NCBI GenBank assembly: GCA_023411395.1
Contig: JAEYOV010000071.1
Span: forward strand, 62,001 to 126,000
Direction of reading: 5' to 3'
DNA length: 64,000 nucleotides
From: Bacillota bacterium
GTDB taxonomy: Bacteria; Bacillota; Clostridia; Christensenellales; Aristaeellaceae
Positions 1-9,510 of the stretch are shown here, in pieces. The translations under genes were made by a program, and so were the position numbers. The notes beneath the pieces were generated by a model. The model was given only the letters and a program-made list of their open reading frames with translations. It had not been told where the DNA came from and made no database searches. Each line of letters starts with the position of its first letter. Position 1 is the first letter of the stretch.

Positions 1-68
1 TTGTGTCGGAATTTGGCAACCTGGACGGCTATCTGAAGCAAAAGTATATGTGCAGCACGGTTTTATAA
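1..68 (+). CDS. C-terminal tail of an unidentified protein (5' end outside window)
   Basis: An open frame runs from base 3 to a TAA stop at 66-68 and encodes about 21 residues ending KYMCSTVL. The start lies upstream of the window. The piece is too short to assign to a family. It is followed by a 117-base spacer holding the promoter of the next gene, so it is probably the last gene of a preceding unit. Confidence 0.4.
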   Translation, partial: VSEFGNLDGYLKQKYMCSTVL

Positions 69-112
69 GGTTCACAAACAGAAAAGTTCACAATATTTTA
101 TCGAACTGTCGC

Positions 113-141
113 TTGATGATTACGCTTCAGTCTAGTATAAT
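113..141 (+). promoter_or_regulatory. Sigma-A-type promoter of the foldase lipoprotein gene
   Basis: A -35 box TTGATG (113-118) and a consensus -10 box TATAAT (136-141) are separated by 17 bases. They lie 45 bases upstream of the ATG at 186, which has a GGAGAG ribosome binding site. Confidence 0.7.
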
Positions 142-185
142 AGCAAAAGCGACTTGCATTCGCACATAGAATAGGAGAGAATTTC

Positions 186-1535
186 ATGCGCAAAAAGGCG
201 ATCATGGCCTTCATGCTGGCAGCGGCGATGCTTTTGTCCAGCTGTGCTTTGGTGGAAAAGGATCTGGCGGTGGACAACGCGACAGTCATCATTCAACTGG
301 GGGATAAGAGCGTTACCAAGGCCCAGGTGAACAACGCGTTGGAATACCAGCTCTATAACATGGCCTATATGTACAGTATGTATGGCATGAGCTTTGACCC
401 CACCGACGAAGCCGTCCGCGCCCAGGCGCTGGAGGAGGTATTTGTTGGTCTGACCCAGGAACTCGTGAAGGAGAAAAAGGCCCAGGAACTGGGCTTTGAT
501 ACCTTTACCGCGGAAGAGGACACCGCTATCCGCGAAGAGGCCCAGGCCGATGTGGATGCCTACAGGGAAACCGTAAAGACCAGCTATTTTGCCGATACCA
601 CCCTGGAAGGGGAAGCCCTTGACACCGCCATTTCGGAGAAAATGACGGAGCTTGGCCGGACGTTTGACAATTATTATGCCGCCGCCAAAGCCGAGGCGAC
701 CGAGGAAAAGCTGCACAATTCCGCTGTTGCCGGCATCGCCGTTACGGAAGAGGAGATTCAAACGGAATATGACGCCCGCGTAGCGGAAGCGAAGGCGACC
801 TACGAGAGTGATCTATCGGATTACGGCTACTCTGTCAACAATGGATACGACGTGTATTACGCCCCTGCCGGGTACCGCTACGTCAAGCATATCCTGCGCA
901 AGCTCCCCGATGAAACGCAGACGGCGCTTTCTGGCCTGAACACGCAGATTACTGAAAAGACTACGCTGATCACAAGTCTGGACAGCGCCATTTCCGATCT
1001 TGGGGAAGATGTCGCCCAGGATGCTCCTGAACGCGTGAAGCTCAATGAGGACAAGATGGCGGCAGAAAAGGAAAAGGCCGACCTTCAGGCGCAGTACGAC
1101 AAGGCGCTGGAGGACGCGTACGCCGCATTGCAGCCCACGGTGGATGAGGTTTTGGAAAAGGTTGCCGCAGGGGAAGACTTTGACGCCTTGATGGAAACCT
1201 ATGGCGAGGATCCCGGTATGCAAAGCTCTCCCCGGAAAGAAACCGGCTATGCCGTGTGCCAGGATTTTGCCTCTTTTGATCCGGCTTTTACCGGGGCAGC
1301 CATGGCGCTTGCCAGCGTGGGCGACGTAAGCTCCGCTATCAAAGGGCAAAGCGGCATCCATATTATCCAGTATGCTTCTGACATCCCCGAAGGCCCCGTA
1401 GCACTGGAAACGGTAAAGGAAGACATTTCCGCCGAGCTTTTGGCCAATAAGCAGGACGAAGCGTATGCAGCCCAGGTGAGCCAGTGGGTGGAGCAGTCCG
1501 GCGTGAAGATCTACAAGGAAAGAATGAACCAATAG
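186..1535 (+). CDS. PrsA/SurA-like peptidyl-prolyl isomerase lipoprotein
   Basis: This is a 449-residue exported foldase-like protein, expected to help secreted proteins fold on the outer face of the membrane. The signal peptide ends in a lipobox (LSSC, Cys20), so it should be lipid-anchored. Residues about 30-220 form an all-helical SurA_N-like chaperone region. The parvulin (PPIC) domain starts near residue 229 (YRYVKHIL) and resumes near 325 (AAGEDFDALMETYGEDPG), ending with GIHIIQ near 400. An unusual charged helical segment of about 80 residues (240-318) is inserted inside the parvulin domain. The family assignment is firm; catalytic activity is not guaranteed given the insertion. The gene is monocistronic, with a promoter at 113-141 and a terminator at 1694-1727. 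Confidence 0.85.
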   Translation: MRKKAIMAFMLAAAMLLSSCALVEKDLAVDNATVIIQLGDKSVTKAQVNNALEYQLYNMAYMYSMYGMSFDPTDEAVRAQALEEVFVGLTQELVKEKKAQELGFDTFTAEEDTAIREEAQADVDAYRETVKTSYFADTTLEGEALDTAISEKMTELGRTFDNYYAAAKAEATEEKLHNSAVAGIAVTEEEIQTEYDARVAEAKATYESDLSDYGYSVNNGYDVYYAPAGYRYVKHILRKLPDETQTALSGLNTQITEKTTLITSLDSAISDLGEDVAQDAPERVKLNEDKMAAEKEKADLQAQYDKALEDAYAALQPTVDEVLEKVAAGEDFDALMETYGEDPGMQSSPRKETGYAVCQDFASFDPAFTGAAMALASVGDVSSAIKGQSGIHIIQYASDIPEGPVALETVKEDISAELLANKQDEAYAAQVSQWVEQSGVKIYKERMNQ

Positions 1536-1540
1536 TAATA

Positions 1541-1693
1541 AGATGCGGCGCTCCGGGTAACCGGATCGCTGAGCCTTCCCCTTTGAGGGGAAGGTGGCAT
1601 GAAGTGCCGGATGAGGTGTTTGGAGCCACAGGCGGCGCTTCAGCTACGGAGTTCACAAGGGGAAGTCATGCTACTACCTTATTGATAATTTGC
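1541..1693. repeat. Intergenic palindromic repeat element (short form)
   Basis: The segment contains a hairpin (CCTTCCCC at 1574-1581, loop TTTGA, GGGGAAGG at 1587-1594), then GCCGGATGAGGTG, then CCACAGGCGGCGCTTC near 1627-1642. The last motif recurs with few changes near 39404-39428 inside another intergenic element. The segment is flanked by near-identical copies of GCGGCGCTCCGG (about 1543-1554 and 1694-1705), the second being part of the downstream terminator. This looks like a mobile or modular intergenic repeat inserted beside a terminator. Confidence 0.5.
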
Positions 1694-1727
1694 GCGGCGC
1701 TCCGGTTACCCGAAGCGCCGCTTTTTT
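1694..1727 (+). terminator. Rho-independent terminator of the foldase gene
   Basis: GCGGCGCT (1694-1701) pairs with AGCGCCGC (1714-1721) and is followed directly by six T (1722-1727). It sits between the convergent foldase gene and cotJC. Confidence 0.8.
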
Positions 1728-1742
1728 GCTGTAGATGCTGTT

Positions 1743-2276
1743 CTAGTCTTCCGGCGCGTTCTGAACCAGCCTTAACGCTTCCAGCAGCCGCTGCTCGTGT
1801 ACGATTTCCCGCTGGCGTAAAAAGCGCAGCACGCCGCCGGCATCCTGGTCGTCGCAGTGTGGCAGCACACGTTCAAAGGCGCGCCGCGACTGGCGCTCCG
1901 AGGCCAGATCCGCGTACAGGCAGGCAACGGGGTCCACACAGTCCGGGAAACCGGAGCCGGGGATGGAAGGCGTTTCCAGGCTGGCCGGCCAGGCTTCTAT
2001 GGCCAATTCCCGCCGCTGGTCCGAGGGAAGCCTGCCGGTAAGCTGGTATAAAAGGGCACTGAGCATTTCTCCGTGGGCCAGTTCCTCCGTAGCAAGGTCG
2101 GTGAGCAGCGCCTTGGCTTCCTTCCTGGGCATGCTGTGACGCTGGTTCAAATAGCTTAAAGCGGCCAGCCAGGCGCCTTCAGGGCCGCCGCACTGGGTCA
2201 GTATGATGCGGGCCAGCGGCAGGTTTTGTGCCTTCACATGGACCGGATAGGGCAATTGCTTTTGATACAGCCACAT
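1743..2276 (-). CDS. cotJC: Spore coat protein CotJC, manganese-catalase-like
   Basis: This 177-residue protein matches the CotJC family, a ferritin-like, manganese-catalase-related protein deposited in the inner spore coat. It opens with the typical MWLYQKQLPYPV, and continues with QCGGPEGAWLAALSYLNQR and TEELAHGEM (Glu and His ligand positions for a dimetal site), then a second metal-binding helix near RQREIVHEQR. The upstream in-frame extension overlaps the preceding coat gene; the chosen ATG at 2276 has an AGGAGG site just upstream and matches the family start. It is two bases from the stop of the cotJA-cotJB fusion, so it is translated from the same leftward transcript, presumably in the mother cell during sporulation. 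Confidence 0.92.
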   Translation of the reverse strand: MWLYQKQLPYPVHVKAQNLPLARIILTQCGGPEGAWLAALSYLNQRHSMPRKEAKALLTDLATEELAHGEMLSALLYQLTGRLPSDQRRELAIEAWPASLETPSIPGSGFPDCVDPVACLYADLASERQSRRAFERVLPHCDDQDAGGVLRFLRQREIVHEQRLLEALRLVQNAPED

Positions 2277-2278
2277 GT

Positions 2279-2707
2279 TCAGGCCTCCTTTCCCGCTGGG
2301 GTAACTTCCCAGGGCCAGGGGCCTTCCACCCAGTTCCAGCACAGGGGGCAGGAGTCCTTCCGTCCGCCGTAAAGCGCGCAGGCAAGATATCCATAGCCGC
2401 CCGGACAACGTTCACAATAATTGTGGTATAAAGCCAGCGCCTTTCTGTCGCAGGGATGGGTGTTCAGGTATAGCCGCATCTCCCAGGCGGCAAAGGGGAT
2501 GGCATGGGTGAGGGTTGCCGACTTGGGTAAAGAGGATGCCTCCCCGGAGGGTATGAACAGGCCGGGAAACAGCGTACCGTGCCGCAGCGCTTCCCTGGGC
2601 GGGAACAGGGTCTCGGAGGATTCCGGCGGCAGCAGTTCCGTTTCCTCGGCGAAAGTGTCGTCCGCGGAAAAAACCATGCCGCCGGTAAAAGAGCCGTTTT
2701 GCTTCAT
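2279..2707 (-). CDS. CotJA-CotJB fusion spore coat protein
   Basis: In B. subtilis, CotJA and CotJB are separate small coat proteins encoded ahead of cotJC. Here one 142-residue frame carries both. Residues about 35-55 hold the CotJA-like box (PPREALRHGTLFPGLFIP). Residues about 67-142 are CotJB-like (AAWEMRLYLNTHPCDRKAL, ending WNWVEGPWPWEV). There is no stop or start between the two parts. The ATG at 2707 is chosen because a GGG-rich site lies nine bases upstream; an ATG at 2713 and one at 2746 are alternatives. The C-terminal part is unusually cysteine-rich for CotJB (CERCPGGYGYLAC...CPLC), which might support cross-linking in the coat; that is inference. Confidence 0.82.
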   Translation of the reverse strand: MKQNGSFTGGMVFSADDTFAEETELLPPESSETLFPPREALRHGTLFPGLFIPSGEASSLPKSATLTHAIPFAAWEMRLYLNTHPCDRKALALYHNYCERCPGGYGYLACALYGGRKDSCPLCWNWVEGPWPWEVTPAGKEA

Positions 2708-2760
2708 GGGCATACACCCTTTTTTGGTTTTACAGGCAAACATCATATAGCCTGTAGTTT

Positions 2761-2768
2761 ATTGTATG
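2761..2768 (-). promoter_or_regulatory. Possible sigma-E-type -10 element for the cotJ operon
   Basis: On the minus strand this reads CATACAAT, a match to the -10 consensus of mother-cell sigma-E promoters, 54 bases upstream of the fused cotJA-cotJB start. The -35 region is a poor match, so the call is tentative. In B. subtilis cotJ is sigma-E dependent, which fits. Confidence 0.4.
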
Positions 2769-2857
2769 ACGGGGGCAGGCAAGAGTGTCGGGCGCCGGAG
2801 GCGGCGTGAGCAGCAGATTCCCGCAGCGGCATATTATGCCGGAAAGCGGCAGCCGGC

Positions 2858-2889
2858 AAAAAAACCAGCCCCGGAGGGCTGGATTTTTT
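2858..2889 (-). terminator. Bidirectional rho-independent terminator
   Basis: CCAGCCC (2865-2871) pairs with GGGCTGG (2876-2882) around a CGGA loop. Seven A precede it and ATTTTTT follows it, so it has a T-tract in both directions. It lies 19 bases past the stop of the leftward symporter gene. Confidence 0.85.
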
Positions 2890-2907
2890 GTGTACTTTTG
2901 AAATCGC

Positions 2908-4434
2908 TCAGCTTGCGGACACGGAGGCCGCTTGGGATGCCTGCTCTTTTTTGCCGAACACCATGGCGATATGGTCGTCGGTGAAAGCCCACTTCTTTGT
3001 AAGCGCGCTCACCGCGGGCACGATGATCAGGCTTGCTACCATGGCGGACGCGCCGCTGACGGGGGCCTGCGACATATCGCCTGCGATAAGGGGCGGCAGC
3101 AGGGAAATCAGCACACCGCACAGGACGCCCGTATAGACGCCAATTTTGGTAACGCCCTTCCATAAAAGGCCGTACAGGAACGGTGCCAGGAAGGCACCCG
3201 CAATAGTGCCCCAGGACAGGGACATGAGGGAGATGATGGGTGTGCCCTGCATGAGGAAGTTCACGATCAAGGAAAAGACCACAAAAGCGATGCACAAAAG
3301 CCGCATGACAAGCGTGGTGCGCTTCGCCTCCATTTTGGGGAACAATACGCCCAACAGGTCAATGGATATCACCGAGGAGGAGGACAAAACCAGCGCGGTG
3401 AGGGTGGATATGCTGGCGGACAGGAGCAGCACCACCACCAGGCCCAGCAAGGCGTCAGGCATACCCACCACCGTCTGGTCTGCCAGCAGGGTAGGCATGA
3501 TTTGATCCGGCGCCGCGGGCGTCGTACCGAGCTTGTTGAAAATGACGTGGCCAAAGCTCCCGGCAAAATACGCGCCGCCCGCGATGATCAGCGCAAAGAC
3601 GGTGGAGATGACGGTAGCCCGCCGGACGGCGGAAGCTTCCTTGATGGCAAAGAATTTGTGGATCATATGGGGCATGCCCAGCACCCCCAGGGAGGTGAGC
3701 ACCACATTGGAAAGGAGGAAGATTTCCTGTCCCTTGGGGGGAAGCAGGGAATTGAAGCCCTGGCCGCCGGCTACGGCTTCGGTGCCCAGCGCGGCGAGGC
3801 CCTCCGACAAACCGCCGGCCCCCCGGACGATGTAAAACACCACGGCGGAGATGCCGGCCAGCATGATGATCCCCTGAATGAAATCAGTGACGGCGGTGGC
3901 CTTGTAGCCGCCCAGGAACAGGTAGACCGAGGACAGGAGTGCGATTCCGATGACGCACCAGGTATAGTCAAACCCCATGGCCTTTTGGAACATGATCCCA
4001 AGGCCCTTGTATACCGACGCCGAGTAGGGGAGAAGGAACACGAAAATGATCAGGGAAGCCAGCACCTTCAGCGTCTTGGATTGGTAGCGCTTTTCAAAGA
4101 AGCTGGGAACGGTGGCCACATTCAGCCTCTCTCCCATCTGCCGTGCGGGCCTGGCCAGCAGCGCCCAGGCCACAAACCCGCCCACCAGGGCATTGCCGAT
4201 GCCTGCCCATATGGCGGAAAAGCCTGTCCGCCAGCCCACGGAGCCGGCATAGCCCACGATGATGACGGCGGAAAAATAGCTTGCCCCATAGGACAAAGCG
4301 CTCATCCATGGGCCGACCTTTCTGCCACCCAGCAGAAAATCGTTGAGGGATATGGATTTTTTGGCGGTGAAAACGATGACTGCCACCATCATCAGGGCAT
4401 AGAGAACCAGAACCGCAATCTTCAATTGGGACAC
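2908..4434 (-). CDS. Sodium:solute symporter (SSS family)
   Basis: This 508-residue integral membrane protein of the solute:sodium symporter family (PutP/PanF type) imports an organic solute with Na+. About 13 hydrophobic segments run through the protein; family-typical stretches include LNDFLLGGRKVGPW (residues 31-44), GYAGSVGWRTG and LFLGGYKATAVTDFIQG (near 170-187), the last being the conserved sodium-site helix region. The substrate cannot be told from sequence; proline, pantothenate or a carboxylate are possible. The GTG at 4434 gives the longest product, but the TTG at 4425 is better placed relative to an AAGGTGG site and may be the real start. It has its own promoter and terminator and no operon partner. 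Confidence 0.85.
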   Translation of the reverse strand: MSQLKIAVLVLYALMMVAVIVFTAKKSISLNDFLLGGRKVGPWMSALSYGASYFSAVIIVGYAGSVGWRTGFSAIWAGIGNALVGGFVAWALLARPARQMGERLNVATVPSFFEKRYQSKTLKVLASLIIFVFLLPYSASVYKGLGIMFQKAMGFDYTWCVIGIALLSSVYLFLGGYKATAVTDFIQGIIMLAGISAVVFYIVRGAGGLSEGLAALGTEAVAGGQGFNSLLPPKGQEIFLLSNVVLTSLGVLGMPHMIHKFFAIKEASAVRRATVISTVFALIIAGGAYFAGSFGHVIFNKLGTTPAAPDQIMPTLLADQTVVGMPDALLGLVVVLLLSASISTLTALVLSSSSVISIDLLGVLFPKMEAKRTTLVMRLLCIAFVVFSLIVNFLMQGTPIISLMSLSWGTIAGAFLAPFLYGLLWKGVTKIGVYTGVLCGVLISLLPPLIAGDMSQAPVSGASAMVASLIIVPAVSALTKKWAFTDDHIAMVFGKKEQASQAASVSAS

Positions 4435-4452
4435 CCACCTTCCATACTACTT

Positions 4453-4513
4453 GTTCCCGTACACACGGGAACATCTGCTTATTACATTATACAGAAAAAA
4501 ATAAAAACTTCAA
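4453..4513 (-). promoter_or_regulatory. Promoter and leader hairpin of the symporter gene
   Basis: On the minus strand a -35 box TTGAAG (4513-4508) and a -10 box TATAAT (4491-4486) are spaced by 16 bases. Just downstream is a perfect 8-bp inverted repeat, GTTCCCGT/ACGGGAAC with a 4-base loop (4453-4472). Its place right after the expected transcription start suits an operator or an mRNA-stabilising hairpin; the cognate regulator is unknown. Confidence 0.6.
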
Positions 4514-4651
4514 GAAATTGTTTTCTGCCCCCTGGTAGGGAAATCGTGCGAGTTCAGGGAAATGACACCGTCATTTTCTCGATGCCACTCCCATAGGCTT
4601 AATAAGCATGGATGTATGCATGGCTTAGGCATGATGTTGGGAGGACGGCGC

Positions 4652-4939
4652 ATGAAGTGGCGGGAAAAGGCGGCGGACGTGAGCGGCATTCCCGAGGATG
4701 TGCTCATGGGCTGGCCCAAATTGATTTGGTATGGCCGGCGGAGGCTGATTGTGGAACAGCATCAGGGCATTCTGGCCTATGAGGAGGGTACCATCCGGCT
4801 TAGAACCTCCTGCGGCATGCTGACGGTGGAAGGCGCGGGGCTTCAAATTACCCATTACGGGCCGATGGACGCGGTGATAACGGGGCAGATTGTCCGTGTC
4901 GGCTATGAACCCGGCGGGAAGGAGGGGAAAAGGCCGTGA
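4652..4939 (+). CDS. yqfC: Sporulation protein YqfC
   Basis: This 95-residue protein matches the YqfC/YabP-like family of small sporulation proteins expressed in the mother cell; YqfD needs this locus in B. subtilis-type sporulation. Family features are the MGWPKLIWYGRRRLIVEQH segment (residues 18-36) and the beta-rich repeats ending GQIVRVGYEP. The frame extends 30 codons further upstream, but the ATG at 4652 has a GGGAGGA site nine bases away and gives the family length. It overlaps the GTG start of yqfD by four bases, so the two are translationally coupled. Confidence 0.85.
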   Translation: MKWREKAADVSGIPEDVLMGWPKLIWYGRRRLIVEQHQGILAYEEGTIRLRTSCGMLTVEGAGLQITHYGPMDAVITGQIVRVGYEPGGKEGKRP

Positions 4940-6111
4940 TCGACGCGGCAAAGCAGCTCTTTTTGATTTCCTTCCGCATGGAAGGGCTCAGCCTGGAACG
5001 GCTTTTCAATTTGGCCAGCGAGCAGAATATCATGCTGCAGGATTTAAAACGCAGCGGCCTGAAAGCCGTGGAAGGCGTTTGCGGGGAGACGGATTATAAA
5101 AAGCTTTCGGAGCTGGCGGAGCAGCGGGGCTGGAAACTGACACGCCTGAAACACAAAAGGCTTTCCGCCCTCGTAAACTGGCTGAAAAAGCGCATGGCGG
5201 TGGCGGTGGGGCTTGTGCTCTGCATTGCCATCGCCGTCGTGGCGCTGCAATTCATATGGCGCATCGATATCCTGGACGCCGGACCCTATGAGAGTGAAAT
5301 CAGGCTGTACTTAAAGGAGCAGGATATCCATCCTTTCCTGTGGAAGCGGGACGTGTCCCTCACGGAACTGACCGCGAGCCTGGAATGGAGATTACCCAGG
5401 GTGGCCTGGGTACAGGCCTATTACCGGGGCGCTGCGCTTGTCATCCGCTGCGTTTTGGGGGTGCCCCCGCCTGGCGTGGAAACGGAGGGCGGGCCCGGGG
5501 ATGTGGTGGCGAAAAGGGATGGGATCCTCGTTTCGCTGCTGCCCGTGGCCGGTACGCCCATGTGCAAACCGGGCGACCTCATACGGGCCGGGCAGGTGCT
5601 CATCGCCGGCTGGGAGAGGGGCACCGGGGAGGAAAAAATACCGGTGAAGGCCCGCGGGACCGCCATGGCCAGGGGCTGGGTGGGGGTGAAGGTGCGCATC
5701 CCGATGGATGAGGTCATCAGCGAGCCCACAGGCCGGACTGCCGTCAGCCAGGCGGTCCAAACGCCTTATTTTCAGGTGGGGGAAATTGAAACGCCGGAAT
5801 TTTTGCGGTCCGACCGCACGGTGGAAATATGGCCTGTCGGCGGGGCGTGGTGGCCGGTCTATTTGCACCGCGAAACGTTTGAGGAGGTCGCGCTATCTAT
5901 CGTCCCTCGGGAGGAGGCGCAGGTGAAAGCGGAAGCCGGTCTGGCGGCGCTTCGCGCGCTTTCGCAAAAACTGGGCGCGGGTCATGAACCAGTTGACAAA
6001 TGGGTAGATTATTGTATGATAGAAGGAAGGATGCTGGAAGCCACTGCCATTGCGGAAATCCTGGCGGACATTGCGCTTCCCAGGCCTTGGGAGGCGGGCG
6101 CAGCCCCATGA
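4936..6111 (+). CDS. yqfD: Sporulation protein YqfD
   Basis: This 391-residue membrane protein belongs to the YqfD family, required for late sporulation. An N-terminal region of about 80 residues is cytoplasmic, followed by one transmembrane segment (about residues 85-110, RMAVAVGLVLCIAIAVV) and a large extracytoplasmic domain with repeated beta segments typical of the family (VVAKRDGILVSLLPVAGTPMC near 190). The length is close to the family norm. The start is a GTG that overlaps the yqfC stop. It lies immediately before phoH, as in B. subtilis. Confidence 0.87.
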   Translation: MIDAAKQLFLISFRMEGLSLERLFNLASEQNIMLQDLKRSGLKAVEGVCGETDYKKLSELAEQRGWKLTRLKHKRLSALVNWLKKRMAVAVGLVLCIAIAVVALQFIWRIDILDAGPYESEIRLYLKEQDIHPFLWKRDVSLTELTASLEWRLPRVAWVQAYYRGAALVIRCVLGVPPPGVETEGGPGDVVAKRDGILVSLLPVAGTPMCKPGDLIRAGQVLIAGWERGTGEEKIPVKARGTAMARGWVGVKVRIPMDEVISEPTGRTAVSQAVQTPYFQVGEIETPEFLRSDRTVEIWPVGGAWWPVYLHRETFEEVALSIVPREEAQVKAEAGLAALRALSQKLGAGHEPVDKWVDYCMIEGRMLEATAIAEILADIALPRPWEAGAAP

Positions 6112-6145
6112 AACGCCTGCATCCAAAAGAATGGAGGAACGTTTT

Positions 6146-7120
<975 letters not shown>

Positions 7121-7123
7121 ATC

Positions 7124-9508
7124 ATGATGGCCAAGCGGCAGGGGGGCCGGAAAAAGAAGGAGCGCATAACCCTGAAACGTGCCTGGGCGGCGGTGAAAAC
7201 CAACCGGGCCAAATGCGTGCTTGCGGCCATCCTGGGCACGGTGACGCTGGCGGTTCTGTTTTGCGCCGCCATCGCACCGGAGCGCTATGATTTGAAGGTG
7301 GGCGCCATCGCCTTTCAAACCATCACCGCGTCCAAGGACGTGGTGGATGAGGCGACTACTGCCCGGCGCAAGGAAGAAGCCGCTAGGCTGGTGGAGCCCT
7401 CTTATCACCCCAGGGACGGTGTCACCGAAACGGTCATGGCCGACCTGCGCAGCGTGTTTGAGGAATTGCGCAAGGTGCAGCAATACGGCCAGACACTGCT
7501 TTCCGACAGCTCTTCCGGCCAGGCGGGATCAAGCGCGGGGTCGCGCCGGTTTTCCCAAATGGAAATCGACTACGGCAGGAGCATGCTCACAACCATCGCT
7601 TTGGCGGATTATCAAGTGGTTACGCTTTTGCAGGTGCCCGCGGAAAAGCTGGAGCAGGCATACAACGATGTTTCCGCCGCCGTGCGCAATACAATGAATA
7701 CCACCGTCCGGGAGGGACAAATCAACGAGTCCATCTCCTACATTTTGCAGATCGTAGGCTACAAGACGGATACCAGTCTCCTGCAAAACGTGGTTTCTCC
7801 CGTACTGCGCAGGGTCATACAGCCCAACATGGTCATCGACCAGGAAGCCACCGCCGTTGCGCAGGAAAACGCCCGGCAGGCCGTGGAGCCTGTAATATAC
7901 AACCAGGGACAGAACATTGTGGTGGCAGGAGAGAGGGTGAGCGCCAACCAGTTGGAAATGCTGCGCGCTCTGGGCCTGTTGGATGATAACAGCGTGGATG
8001 TGCCCATGTATCTTGGCGCTACGCTTTTGATCGTAGCAGTCATGCTTCTGACGCTGATCCTGCTTACGCTGATGAACAACTCCCTGATGCGGGACCTTAG
8101 AAAGATCACGGTCTTCATGCTTGTCCTGAACCTGACACTGGCGATCTGCATCGTGTTCGTGAAGGTGATGCGGGTGAACGTTTACCTGTCGCCTGTGATC
8201 CTGGGCGCGATGCTTTTGACCGGGCTTTTGGGCCCCCTGGCGGGTATTGCCGGGAACCTGGCGCTTTCGGCTCTCGTGGGCGCCATATCGGCGGGCGGGA
8301 GTACCGAATACAGCATGGTGATCGTCCACATGCTCCTGAGCAATGTGGTAGGCGGCACCGTGGCCGTGATCACGCTTCGCGGGAAGGCACACCGGGCGCA
8401 GGCGCTTTTGTGCGGCGTCTATGCGGCGCTGTCCAACCTCGTGGTGATGGCCGCCGTCGGCCTGATGACCAATAACGATTTGCAGGCCGTTTTTGGAAAC
8501 GCTTTGTGGAGCATGGGCGGCGCTGTGATCGCCGCGCTTTTGTGCATGGGCTTTCAGCCGCTCTTTGAAGCCATTTTCAACCTGGCCACGCCCAGCAAGC
8601 TGATGGAATTGGCCAATCCCAACCAGCCCCTTTTGCGAAGGCTGCTGATAGAAGCCCCCGGCACCTACCATCATTCCATCATCGTGGCCAACCTGTCGGA
8701 GGCCGCGGCGGAGGCCATCGGGGCCAATCCCTTATTGGCCAGGGTAGGCTCCTATTTTCATGATGTGGGCAAGCTCAAGCGCCCGCTGTATTTCAAGGAA
8801 AACCAAATGGGGGATAATCCCCACGACCACACGGACCCCTACGTTTCCTCCGCCATCGTCACCACCCATGCCCGGGACGGGCTTCAAATGGCAAAGAAAT
8901 ACCGTCTGCCCGAGGAGATCGAAAAGATCATCGTGGAGCATCACGGTGATACGCCGGTGATGTATTTTTACCACAAGGCACTGCAGCAGGCGGATGGAAG
9001 GCCGGTGGATATCAAGGATTTCCGCTACGATGGCACCCGCCCCACCATCAAGGAAAGCGCCATCGTCATGCTGGCCGATACCATTGAGGCAGCCGTGCGC
9101 TCCATGCCCGATCCAACGCCCCAGCACATAGAGGAGTTTATCGAGCAGCTTGTGCGGGGCAAGCTGGAGGATGGGCAGCTCAGCGATTCGCCGCTGACGC
9201 TCCGGGACATTGACAAGATTTGCGAAGCTTTCACCACTGTATTGATCGGCGTGTTCCATGAGCGCATTGAGTATCCTACGATGGATATCCAGAAAAAGGA
9301 GCCGCCGGAGCCTGCCCGCCTCACGGAGGCAGTACCTGTGCCGCCAGTTCCGCCCGTTGAGCCGGAACCTGCGTCCGAGCCGCCCAAAGAGCCGGGGACG
9401 CCGGTGGAAAGCACATCCGAAAGCGGGGAAGGCGCTCCCGTTCCCGTGAAGGATGATGACGGGGAAGCTGTGCAAACTGCCGGGGAAACGGAAGACTTGG
9501 AGGAATAG
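7124..9508 (+). CDS. PgpH-type 7TM-HD domain phosphodiesterase (YqfF)
   Basis: This 794-residue membrane protein has the 7TMR-HD architecture of YqfF/PgpH, which hydrolyses cyclic di-AMP in Firmicutes. There is one N-terminal membrane segment (about 25-50), a large extracellular 7TMR-HDED domain (about 50-285), seven hydrophobic helices (about 295-480) and an HD domain. The HD residues are visible as YHHS (about 515) and FHDVGK (about 545), with further His residues in EHHGD. After the HD domain comes a tail of about 75 residues rich in Pro and Glu (PPVPPVEPEPASEPP) that is not part of the enzyme core. The start ATG has an AAGGAG site; the second ATG codon is equally possible. Confidence 0.9.
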   Translation: MMAKRQGGRKKKERITLKRAWAAVKTNRAKCVLAAILGTVTLAVLFCAAIAPERYDLKVGAIAFQTITASKDVVDEATTARRKEEAARLVEPSYHPRDGVTETVMADLRSVFEELRKVQQYGQTLLSDSSSGQAGSSAGSRRFSQMEIDYGRSMLTTIALADYQVVTLLQVPAEKLEQAYNDVSAAVRNTMNTTVREGQINESISYILQIVGYKTDTSLLQNVVSPVLRRVIQPNMVIDQEATAVAQENARQAVEPVIYNQGQNIVVAGERVSANQLEMLRALGLLDDNSVDVPMYLGATLLIVAVMLLTLILLTLMNNSLMRDLRKITVFMLVLNLTLAICIVFVKVMRVNVYLSPVILGAMLLTGLLGPLAGIAGNLALSALVGAISAGGSTEYSMVIVHMLLSNVVGGTVAVITLRGKAHRAQALLCGVYAALSNLVVMAAVGLMTNNDLQAVFGNALWSMGGAVIAALLCMGFQPLFEAIFNLATPSKLMELANPNQPLLRRLLIEAPGTYHHSIIVANLSEAAAEAIGANPLLARVGSYFHDVGKLKRPLYFKENQMGDNPHDHTDPYVSSAIVTTHARDGLQMAKKYRLPEEIEKIIVEHHGDTPVMYFYHKALQQADGRPVDIKDFRYDGTRPTIKESAIVMLADTIEAAVRSMPDPTPQHIEEFIEQLVRGKLEDGQLSDSPLTLRDIDKICEAFTTVLIGVFHERIEYPTMDIQKKEPPEPARLTEAVPVPPVPPVEPEPASEPPKEPGTPVESTSESGEGAPVPVKDDDGEAVQTAGETEDLEE

Positions 9509-9510
9509 GC

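Noticed and set aside
2140..2165. GGTTCAAAT considered as a tRNA T-loop
   Set aside because: Lies inside cotJC and has no acceptor or anticodon stems around it; no tRNA was found in the window.
3502..4596. 364-codon open frame antisense to the symporter
   Set aside because: Composition is that of a shadow frame; the minus strand encodes a membrane protein with clear family motifs.
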